Source: Alphaproteobacteria bacterium (GTDB taxonomy: Bacteria; Pseudomonadota; Alphaproteobacteria; UBA828). Taken from it: a stretch of 14,482 nt of DNA. The stretch spans positions 1 through 14,482 of the forward strand of contig JAPYQV010000022.1 in NCBI GenBank assembly GCA_029937205.1. Direction: 5' to 3'. Position numbers and translations under genes: made by a program. Under the pieces are notes generated by a model that ran no database searches, was not told the DNA's origin, and saw only the letters and a program-made list of their open reading frames with translations. Positions 1 through 5,934 of this stretch are shown piece by piece. How positions within the stretch are numbered: position 1 is the stretch's first letter; every line of letters begins with the position of its first letter.

Positions 1-1420
1 GCGCATCGTCCTGGCCGAACACCACCGTCTTCAGATCGCGCTCCAGGGTCTTGAGGGAATTCTTGTCGCTTTGGCTGACGCTCTTGGCCGGCACCCGCGC
101 CATTTTGGCGACAATGGTTTCGATATCCTTGAGGCCGATGGTCTTGCGCTTACGGCGCTTCGATTCGGGCTTCAGACGCTGCGCCGCACCGACCTCGTCA
201 ATGACGTCGATGGCCTTGTCCGGGAGCTTGCGATCGCCCATGTAGCGGTCCGACAGCTCGACCGCCGCGCGCAAGGCCTCGTTGGTATAGCGCACAGCAT
301 GAAATTCTTCGTAATAAGGTTTGAGGCCACGCAGAATTTTGACCGCATCCTCGACCGACGGTTCGGTGACATCGATTTTTTGGAATCGCCGCACCAACGC
401 GCGGTCCTTCTCAAAATAATTGCGGTATTCCTTGTAGGTGGTAGAGCCAATGCAGCTCAGCCCGCCGCTTTGCAAGGCCGGCTTCAAGAGGTTCGAGGCA
501 TCCATGGCGCCGCCCGACGTGGCGCCGGCACCGATCACCGTATGAATTTCGTCGATGAACAGAATCGCGCCATCATGCGCTTCCAATTCATCCATCACCG
601 CCTTCAGGCGCTCCTCGAAATCGCCGCGATAGCGCGTGCCGGCAAGCAGCGAGCCCATATCGAGGGCAAAGATGGTGGCCTCCAGGAGGACCTCAGGCAC
701 CTTGCCTTCGACGATCTGGCGCGCCAGCCCTTCGGCGATGGCGGTCTTGCCGACACCGGCCTCACCGACATAGAGCGGATTGTTTTTGGTGCGCCGGCAC
801 AGCACCTGGATGGTGCGTTCAATCTCGTCCTCGCGGCCGATCAGCGGATCGATCTTGCCGTCCTCGGCCTTGACGTTCAGGTTGACGCAATAGGCATCGA
901 GCGCCTCGCTGCCGCGTTTGACCTCGCTCTCGCCGCCGATTTCCTCATCGATGCCGGAAACCTCGACGCCATCGCCCGACAGGCCTGGCAACTTGGCGAT
1001 GCGGTGCGAGATGTAATTGACCGCGTCGAGCCGCGTCATGTCCTGCTCCTGCAGGAAATAGACGGCGTGGGATTCGCGCTCGGTAAAGAGCGCGGCGAGC
1101 ACGTTGGCGCCGCTCGCCTCGCCTCGGCCCGAGGATTGCACGTGCAACACGGCGCGCTGCAGGACACGCTGAAAGCCGGTCGTCGGCGCCGCGTCTTCGG
1201 ATTGTTCGCCGACCAAATTTTCGAGTTCATTGTCGAGGAATTTGGTCAGATCCTGGCGCAGCTTTTCGATATCCACGCCACACGCCTTGAGCACAGCCTC
1301 GGCATCCGTATCGTCGCAGAGGGCAAGCAGTAAATGCTCAAGCGTCGCGAGTTCGTGATTGCGGTCGCCAGCCAAGGCCAGAGCCCGGTGTAAGGTTTTT
1401 TCAAGTTCCGTAGAGAGCAT
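1..1420 (-). CDS. clpA: ATP-dependent Clp protease ATP-binding subunit ClpA (3' end beyond window)
   Basis: ClpA is the AAA+ unfoldase that feeds substrates, including N-degron proteins delivered by ClpS, into the ClpP protease in the cytoplasm. 473 codons are visible from the ATG at 1420; the gene runs off the left edge. Residues 1-145 form the Clp N-domain (starting [14 protein letters not shown]), the site that binds ClpS. The first AAA+ module has a Walker A motif GEAGVGKT (K225) and a Walker B motif ILFIDE (D290, E291). The visible part ends at VFGQDDA, the usual beginning of the second AAA+ module, so roughly the C-terminal third is missing from view. The acidic linker [14 protein letters not shown] separates the N-domain from module one, as in ClpA rather than ClpB. 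A purine-rich AAGGCGG lies about 6 nt before the ATG. It follows clpS by 27 nt on the same strand, so the two are probably co-transcribed. The family assignment is near certain. Confidence 0.96.
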   Translation of the reverse strand, partial: MLSTELEKTLHRALALAGDRNHELATLEHLLLALCDDTDAEAVLKACGVDIEKLRQDLTKFLDNELENLVGEQSEDAAPTTGFQRVLQRAVLHVQSSGRGEASGANVLAALFTERESHAVYFLQEQDMTRLDAVNYISHRIAKLPGLSGDGVEVSGIDEEIGGESEVKRGSEALDAYCVNLNVKAEDGKIDPLIGREDEIERTIQVLCRRTKNNPLYVGEAGVGKTAIAEGLARQIVEGKVPEVLLEATIFALDMGSLLAGTRYRGDFEERLKAVMDELEAHDGAILFIDEIHTVIGAGATSGGAMDASNLLKPALQSGGLSCIGSTTYKEYRNYFEKDRALVRRFQKIDVTEPSVEDAVKILRGLKPYYEEFHAVRYTNEALRAAVELSDRYMGDRKLPDKAIDVIDEVGAAQRLKPESKRRKRKTIGLKDIETIVAKMARVPAKSVSQSDKNSLKTLERDLKTVVFGQDDA

Positions 1421-1435
1421 ATTTCGCCGCCTTAG

Positions 1436-1461
1436 TCTTTTTCCACGCTAATCTTTTTCCA
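1436..1461 (-). repeat. Short tandem duplication at the clpS-clpA junction
   Basis: On the minus strand the 10-mer TGGAAAAAGA occurs twice, 16 nt apart (1461-1452 and 1445-1436), and the 16-nt units around it match at about 13 of 16 positions. The first copy supplies the last codons of clpS (Met-Glu-Lys-Asp-stop); the second fills the spacer ahead of clpA. It looks like a small local duplication that set the present spacing between the two genes. Confidence 0.6.
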
Positions 1462-1774
1462 TCGTGCATTGCAGCGGATGTTCGTTGCGCCGGGCAAAAT
1501 CCACCACCTGGGTGACTTTCGTTTCGGCCACTTCGAAGGGATACACACCGCACACACCGACACCGCGGCGATGTACATGCATCATCACTTGCGTTGCACT
1601 CTCCTCAGGCATACCGAAAATTCGCACGAGCACCAAGATCACGAACTCCATCGGCGTGTAATCGTCGTTGAGCAGCAAGACCTTATACATCGACGGTTTT
1701 TTGGTCTTGGGCTTCGTTTTGGTGAGGGTTCCGGTGTCCTCACCCGGCCTACCGATTTTTCGCTTGTCCGTCAT
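1448..1774 (-). CDS. clpS: ATP-dependent Clp protease adaptor ClpS
   Basis: ClpS recognises bulky N-terminal residues (N-end rule substrates) and hands them to ClpA for degradation by ClpP. From the ATG at 1774 the protein has 108 residues, the usual family size. The core [12 protein letters not shown] is unmistakable. The ligand-binding residues N36, D37 and H68 and the gatekeeper M42 correspond to E. coli N34, D35, H66 and M40. The closing stretch VAETKV...[11 protein letters not shown] matches the ClpA-contacting C-terminal part. The first 28 residues are basic and flexible, as expected for the extension that enters ClpA. The frame stays open to an ATG at 1840, but the added 22 residues ([13 protein letters not shown]...) are unlike the family and that region holds a promoter candidate, so 1774 is chosen. 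No strong Shine-Dalgarno is seen (GGGA close to the ATG). clpA follows after 27 nt. Confidence 0.95.
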   Translation of the reverse strand: MTDKRKIGRPGEDTGTLTKTKPKTKKPSMYKVLLLNDDYTPMEFVILVLVRIFGMPEESATQVMMHVHRRGVGVCGVYPFEVAETKVTQVVDFARRNEHPLQCTMEKD

Positions 1775-1814
1775 ATTCCCGTAGCAAATAGCTCCAAATT
1801 GAACTGCGACGCAA

Positions 1815-1832
1815 ATCATAGCACAGCTGTGC
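1815..1832 (-). promoter_or_regulatory. Candidate extended -10 promoter for clpS with a 12-bp palindrome
   Basis: On the minus strand TGC-TATGAT (1823-1815) fits an extended -10 element (TGn plus 5 of 6 matches to TATAAT). It predicts a start near 1808 and a leader of about 34 nt before the clpS ATG. No good -35 hexamer is found at 17 nt, which is acceptable for extended -10 promoters. The bases immediately upstream, 1821-1832, form the perfect palindrome GCACAGCTGTGC, which shares its last bases with the TGn element. A regulator bound there would block polymerase; this is inference. Confidence 0.4.
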
Positions 1833-1929
1833 CGACCCATAGGGCAAAACCGGACTGAACAGCATCCCCAAAGAAGATCCGTTCAAGCGATGAATATGCT
1901 CTAAAATCATTAACATAGAGCGGATTCAC

Positions 1930-1968
1930 GCGGTTGATCCGGCCCCGGAGAGGGCCCAGACCAACCGC
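1930..1968. other. Two-tier inverted repeat between clpS and ndk
   Basis: The outer arms GCGGTTG (1930-1936) and CAACCGC (1962-1968) pair perfectly, and the inner arms GGCCC (1941-1945) and GGGCC (1952-1956) pair around a 6-nt loop, giving a GC-rich stem with one internal loop. It lies 60 nt past the ndk stop on the ndk strand. No run of T follows on either strand, so it is not a textbook intrinsic terminator. It could be a transcript 3' end stabiliser or a Rho-related structure. Confidence 0.45.
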
Positions 1969-1993
1969 TAATCGCTCCTGCCATATAGGGTGT

Positions 1994-2018
1994 GGTGCCG
2001 ATCAAACAAGACGGCACC
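1994..2018 (-). terminator. Hairpin just past the ndk stop, possible terminator or 3' stabiliser
   Basis: A perfect 7-bp stem, GGTGCCG (1994-2000) with CGGCACC (2012-2018), closes an 11-nt loop and begins 11 nt after the ndk stop codon. The position suits a transcript end for the pepA-holC-ndk direction. A U-tract is missing on the minus strand, so termination efficiency is doubtful. Confidence 0.35.
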
Positions 2019-2029
2019 CGGTCGACGAA

Positions 2030-2452
2030 TTAGCCAACGATATCGGTATCGGAAAAGAAATAGGCGATTTCAATCGCCGCATTTTCGGGCGAATCGGAGC
2101 CATGCACCGAATTTGCCTCCACGGATTCGCCAAAATCCTTACGAATCGTGCCTTCGTCGGCATTTGCCGGGTTTGTCGCGCCCATCACTTCGCGGTGTCG
2201 AATTACGGCGTTTTCGCCTTCAAGCACCTGGGCGACAATCGGGCCGGACGTCATATAGGTGCATAATTCGCCGTAAAACGCCCGTTCCGCATGCACCGCA
2301 TAAAACTGCTGTGCCTGCTCCAGCGTCAGCCGCAGGCGGCGTTGGGCAATAATACTGAGGCCCGAGTCCTCGAAACGCTGGTTGATCGCGCCCGTGAGAT
2401 TGCGCCGGGTCGCATCCGGCTTGAGAATAGAAAGCGTTCTCTCGACCGCCAT
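2030..2452 (-). CDS. ndk: Nucleoside diphosphate kinase
   Basis: Ndk moves the gamma phosphate of ATP onto nucleoside diphosphates through a phosphohistidine intermediate, balancing the cytoplasmic NTP and dNTP pools. The 140-residue length is typical. The N-terminus [11 protein letters not shown] carries the phosphate-contacting K11, and the active-site signature [12 protein letters not shown] places the catalytic histidine at H117. The start is well supported: AGGAG (2465-2461 on the minus strand) lies 8 nt before the ATG at 2452, and a promoter sits just upstream. It is downstream of holC by 91 nt on the same strand but appears to have its own promoter, so it may be transcribed both alone and as the end of a pepA-holC-ndk transcript. 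Confidence 0.97.
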   Translation of the reverse strand: MAVERTLSILKPDATRRNLTGAINQRFEDSGLSIIAQRRLRLTLEQAQQFYAVHAERAFYGELCTYMTSGPIVAQVLEGENAVIRHREVMGATNPANADEGTIRKDFGESVEANSVHGSDSPENAAIEIAYFFSDTDIVG

Positions 2453-2460
2453 TAGGTTAA

Positions 2461-2511
2461 CTCCTGAAATTTAAGATGGCGCGTTATAGACGCTTCGCCC
2501 GCGCGCATCAA
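2461..2511 (-). promoter_or_regulatory. Promoter and ribosome-binding site of ndk
   Basis: Read on the minus strand, TTGATG (2511-2506; 4 of 6 matches to the -35 consensus) is followed after exactly 17 nt by TATAAC (2488-2483; 5 of 6 matches to the -10 consensus). The predicted start is near 2476, leaving a leader of about 24 nt that contains AGGAG at 2465-2461. It is among the best sigma-70-type promoters in the window. Confidence 0.6.
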
Positions 2512-2543
2512 CCGGCGATTCTGGCGTCATTTCGAAGCTGTGA

Positions 2544-3005
2544 TCAGGCGCGCTTTTCCCAGCCGCCTCCAGACCCTTGCTGCCAGTAGCTCACCTGATG
2601 ATCATCCGCCTTGCGCCGGGTCCAGCGCTGACGCGCGGCACGCAGCGCGGTTTCGTCATTGCCGTCGAACATATCGAGATAACGCGTCACACCGTCCAAA
2701 AAAACCGGCTCGACACCGTCGATCGTCACCATGATATCGGCGTTGTTTTCATTGGCCGAGGCATCGGCCGATTCGCTGCTGAGCAGGATCGGCTGGTGTT
2801 CGGCATCACCGTCGCGAAGCTCTCCGTGCGGCAGAAACGAATCCTGATCGAAGGTCCAAAGCGCCGCATTCAAATCCGCCATACGCTCTTCCGAGGCGCC
2901 GACGACACGCACCCGGTGGCCGGCATCAAGCGCTTTTTGCAACAGCCTCGGCAGCGCGCTCTCGAGCGCGGTGGTGCGCAATTGATAGAAAGCGACCTCG
3001 GCCAT
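2544..3005 (-). CDS. holC: DNA polymerase III chi subunit
   Basis: HolC (chi) links the clamp loader of the replicative polymerase to single-strand DNA-binding protein at the fork. The protein has 153 residues (about 147 in E. coli). It begins with the typical beta strand AEVAFYQL, followed by a helix rich in Leu (ALPRLLQKAL), the GHRVRVV strand, and the family hallmark LWTFDQDSFLPHG at residues 49-61. The C-terminus carries an Arg/Lys-rich tail and ends WQQGSGGGWEKRA. It starts 6 nt after the pepA stop, and its ribosome site would be the GAG codons at the end of pepA, so it is very likely translated from the pepA message. HolD (psi) is not nearby, as is usual outside gammaproteobacteria. Confidence 0.93.
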   Translation of the reverse strand: MAEVAFYQLRTTALESALPRLLQKALDAGHRVRVVGASEERMADLNAALWTFDQDSFLPHGELRDGDAEHQPILLSSESADASANENNADIMVTIDGVEPVFLDGVTRYLDMFDGNDETALRAARQRWTRRKADDHQVSYWQQGSGGGWEKRA

Positions 3006-3011
3006 TTGAAT

Positions 3012-4514
3012 TCAGCTCTCGTAATAGTCCGCCACCAACCGATCCAGGAGGCGCACGCCGAAACCGGATGCGCCCTTCGGCACGATCGGATCGTCGCCGC
3101 GCTTCATCCACGCCATGCCGGCGATATCGAGATGGGCCCACGGCGTATCGGCGACAAAGCGCTCAAGCAGTTGCGCCGCGGTGATGCTGCCGGCTTCCCG
3201 CCCCTTGCCGACATTCTTCATATCGGCGATGTCGGAGTTAATGTCCTTGTCGTAGCGCGCACCCAGCGGCAGGCGCCAAAGCTCCTCGCCCGAGGCCTTG
3301 CCGGCGGCGGTGAGGCGCTCGGCCAATTCGTCATTGTTGCTAAAGAGGCCGGCCTGATAAGTGCCGAGCGCGACAATGATGGCGCCGGTGAGCGTGGCGA
3401 GATCGACCATGAATTTTGGCTTGAAGGTTTTCTGCGTGTACCACAGCGCATCCGACAGCACGAGCCGGCCCTCGGCATCCGTATTGATCACTTCGATGGT
3501 CTGGCCCGACATGGTGGTCACCACATCGCCCGGCCGCTGGGCGTTACCGTCCGGCATGTTCTCGACCAGGCCGACCACGCCGATCACGTTGGCGCGGGCC
3601 TTGCGGCCGGCCAGGGCCTTCATCAGGCCGATCACGCATCCGGCACCGGCCATGTCGTACTTCATCTCTTCCATGCCGCCCGACGGCTTGATGGAAATAC
3701 CGCCGGTATCGAAGGTGACGCCCTTGCCAACAAAGGCGACGGGCTGTTCATTTTTATCAGCGGCGCCGTTCCAGCGCATGATGGCAATGTATGAGTCGCG
3801 CCGGCTGCCCTGCCCGACGCCCAACAGCGCGCCCATGCCAAGCTCGCCCATGCGCGCCTCGTCGAGCAATTCCACCTCAATGCCAACCGCCGAGAGACCT
3901 TTGATATCCTCGACGATGGCCGCCGGATATTTCACATTGCTCGGCTCGGAGACCAGATCGCGGGTGAGATAGACACCATCGCCGACCCGCTGGCGCGGCG
4001 CGGCGGCGGCCTCGGCGGCGCCCGAATCGCCGGACATGATGGTCAGCGTCTCCAGGGTCGGCTTGTCCTCTTCTTTTTGCTTAGTGCGGTATTTGTCGAA
4101 GCGATAGCCCGCGAGGCGGGCACCAAAGGCCACCTCCGCCGCCATGTCCTCGGGGCTGAGCGGGCAGCCGTCGGGCGCGTCGAGTGCGAGAGACGCCACC
4201 GTCTCGCCCATTTTATTAAGGCCGCCAACCACGCTGCCGCCGAGCGCCTGCATCTGCAGCTTGTCGATATCCTTGGGCGCACCGAGGCCGATCAGCAGCA
4301 CGCGGGCGAGATCAAGCCCGGCCGGCGCATTAATCAGCAGGGTGGTATTTTTCTTACCGCTGAAACGGACGCTGGCGGACACCGCCTTGGACAATGCGCC
4401 CGACATACGTTCGTCGACCGCCTGGGCCGTCGCCGTCAACTCGCCCTCGGCCAGGATGCCGACAATCAGCGTGCCGGTTGCCGGCACGGAAATTTCAGAA
4501 AACGCGATCTTCAT
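3012..4514 (-). CDS. pepA: Leucyl (cytosol) aminopeptidase, M17 family
   Basis: This is a two-metal exopeptidase that removes N-terminal residues, mainly leucine, from peptides in the cytosol; members usually form hexamers. The 500-residue length is normal. The C-terminal catalytic domain holds all expected residues: metal ligands K264, D269, D287, D346 and E348, with catalytic K276 and R350. Each is offset by exactly six from the E. coli PepA positions. The M17 signature NTDAEGRL spans 344-351. The N-terminal domain (about 1-160) is the variable one, here with an Ala-rich link (EAAAAPRQ) before the catalytic part. GAGG lies about 5 nt before the ATG at 4514. Some PepA proteins also bind DNA; nothing here shows that. 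It heads the run towards holC and ndk. The gene is intact. Confidence 0.97.
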   Translation of the reverse strand: MKIAFSEISVPATGTLIVGILAEGELTATAQAVDERMSGALSKAVSASVRFSGKKNTTLLINAPAGLDLARVLLIGLGAPKDIDKLQMQALGGSVVGGLNKMGETVASLALDAPDGCPLSPEDMAAEVAFGARLAGYRFDKYRTKQKEEDKPTLETLTIMSGDSGAAEAAAAPRQRVGDGVYLTRDLVSEPSNVKYPAAIVEDIKGLSAVGIEVELLDEARMGELGMGALLGVGQGSRRDSYIAIMRWNGAADKNEQPVAFVGKGVTFDTGGISIKPSGGMEEMKYDMAGAGCVIGLMKALAGRKARANVIGVVGLVENMPDGNAQRPGDVVTTMSGQTIEVINTDAEGRLVLSDALWYTQKTFKPKFMVDLATLTGAIIVALGTYQAGLFSNNDELAERLTAAGKASGEELWRLPLGARYDKDINSDIADMKNVGKGREAGSITAAQLLERFVADTPWAHLDIAGMAWMKRGDDPIVPKGASGFGVRLLDRLVADYYES

Positions 4515-4817
4515 GGCTGCCTCTTTGCTGATGGATAACCCGGAACAATCGGCCCTCCCGGCCGGCGCCCGAACCTAACCCGCCGCGCGCCGTTGGTGAA
4601 GCGGGATTCTTGTTGGGTCATACCCTTCATCGTCGCAGCATTGGCAACGCCATGTGGGATTAGGTCAATTTCTTGTGACCCCTATATTGGATTCCAAGAA
4701 TTAGGCAGCTCACCAATCGTTTATGCGGTGAAAACCCGCTCTGGACCATCCATAATGGCATTCGCGCTAGCGCGGTGTATCGCTACCAAATGGGCCGAAT
4801 TAATTGAAAGCATTTTT
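4515..4817. promoter_or_regulatory. Divergent intergenic region between pepA and the secreted-protein gene
   Basis: These 303 bases separate two divergent genes. Two inverted repeats stand out: GGTCA-N8-TGACC at 4663-4680 and TTGGA-T-TCCAA at 4687-4697. They lie 6 nt apart and could be operators. On the plus strand TTGTGA (4673-4678) and AAGAAT (4696-4701) are 17 nt apart, each with only 4 of 6 consensus matches. On the minus strand TTGACC overlaps the first inverted repeat but lacks a good -10 partner. The reading frame of the downstream gene is open back to 4593, but the encoded residues do not look like protein. No RNA gene was recognised. Confidence 0.35.
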
Positions 4818-5915
4818 ATGAAGTACCCAGAATTGAATCCACTGCGACAATTGTTACTCGCTGCCGCCTTTACCGCGCTTCTTCTCGGCACGCCTCAGGC
4901 ATCTGCGGAGGAGGCAGATTCCACAGTGGTCTCCGGCCCCGCAAGACCGACCGCCGAAGCCCTCGGCACGGCGGCGGCCGCCGCCGGCTTCGAGATGACG
5001 ACCGTGCGCAGGATATTCCGCACCTATTCGGACTGCCGGAGCCGGTATCACCTGCTGGAAACCTGCGACGCCAAATACAGCCGAAACGCCTGGCGCCCCG
5101 AATCGGATGAATATCCGGACGGCAGCGAAGTATGCGGAAATAATGGCAATGTCCTGCGCCGCGATGATACGCGTGGCGATGTGTCTCGCTGGAAACACCT
5201 GTTTCGAAACGAACGTTGTCATAATCTCGGATATTCCCACGTTACGGTCAGGGGGAAGCATGATCCGGAATACGTAAAATTCTTTTCGCAGTTCGAGGAA
5301 GACGCACGATTTCTTCGCTGCATGGATGACTATGGCTTGCGCTTATGTTTGAAAGATCTGGGCCGCGCGGCCTGGCGGCCTGAGAGGTTTGACGATCCTT
5401 CCGGCGCCGGCACTTGCACTCTGAATGGCGATATCCTCGAATTGATATACGCGCGCGGGCGGCCACTACCCTACCGGCGGCTCTTTTTCAATGAGCGCTG
5501 CCAGCGCCTCGCCCTGCCCTATTTTGCCGGCACGTCGAAGGACCCCATCGCCCACTATCGTTTTACCGATTTGACATGGGGCTTCTCCATTGACTACCCG
5601 GCGGATTGGGACGTCATCCAATCGGGCACCGGAGAAATCCGCCTCAAGGTAGCCAGCCCGGACGGTTTCGTTTGCGGCGTGATCGTGCGCGAAGCGCCGA
5701 AAACGCGCGGCAACTATAATCCGGGGCACCTATTCGATGAGGACCGAGAACTAAAGAATCCGGCACGTGAGAAATTTAAACGCGCCTATGAAACCATAAT
5801 GAAGCGGCGTTTGCCCGATTTTGAGATCGGCGGCCAACCCGGTTTGGAATTGACCGCGTACCCAGGGATTATGGTCGTCGCGGATATTCTTGACTTCAGA
5901 GATGCGCGCTTTTGA
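4818..5915 (+). CDS. Secreted protein with two tandem four-cysteine repeats, unknown function
   Basis: The 365-residue product was not recognised as a named family. Residues 1-30 form a clear Sec signal peptide (basic start, hydrophobic core LLLAAAFTALLL, cleavage after ASA), so it should act in the periplasm or outside. Residues 71-139 and 166-236 are two copies of one module, with C-x9/8-C-x8-WRPE-x10-C-x2-NG-x23-C and the shared ending LFxNERC. Cysteines are 73, 83, 106, 134 and 168, 177, 200, 228. Eight cysteines suggest two disulfides per module. From about 246 a third part (YRFTDLTWGFSIDYPADWDV) resembles the beta-rich PsbP/DUF1795-like fold at the level of a motif only, and it stops at residue 365, perhaps early. 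The ATG at 4818 is chosen because it begins the signal peptide; the frame is open to 4593 without any signal. The ribosome site is weak (GAAAG). It converges on the next gene with 19 nt between stops. Confidence 0.8.
   Translation: MKYPELNPLRQLLLAAAFTALLLGTPQASAEEADSTVVSGPARPTAEALGTAAAAAGFEMTTVRRIFRTYSDCRSRYHLLETCDAKYSRNAWRPESDEYPDGSEVCGNNGNVLRRDDTRGDVSRWKHLFRNERCHNLGYSHVTVRGKHDPEYVKFFSQFEEDARFLRCMDDYGLRLCLKDLGRAAWRPERFDDPSGAGTCTLNGDILELIYARGRPLPYRRLFFNERCQRLALPYFAGTSKDPIAHYRFTDLTWGFSIDYPADWDVIQSGTGEIRLKVASPDGFVCGVIVREAPKTRGNYNPGHLFDEDRELKNPAREKFKRAYETIMKRRLPDFEIGGQPGLELTAYPGIMVVADILDFRDARF
5034..5501 (+). repeat. Tandem cysteine-rich module pair within the secreted protein
   Basis: The first copy runs from C73 to C134 (5034-5219) and the second from C168 to C228 (5319-5501). 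The distances second Cys to Trp (9), Trp to third Cys (14) and third to fourth Cys (28) are identical in both copies. Outside the anchor residues the copies have diverged, so the duplication is old. Confidence 0.8.
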
Positions 5916-5934
5916 GTTGCTAATTCCGATTCGG

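Noticed and set aside
71..1333. 420-codon open frame on the plus strand
   Set aside because: It is antisense to clpA, has no recognisable motif, and follows from the GC-rich third positions of clpA.
2577..3794. 405-codon open frame on the plus strand
   Set aside because: It is antisense to holC and pepA, both of which have full family motifs.
4593..4817. N-terminal extension of the secreted protein
   Set aside because: It would bury the signal peptide at residue 76, and the extra residues have no domain character.
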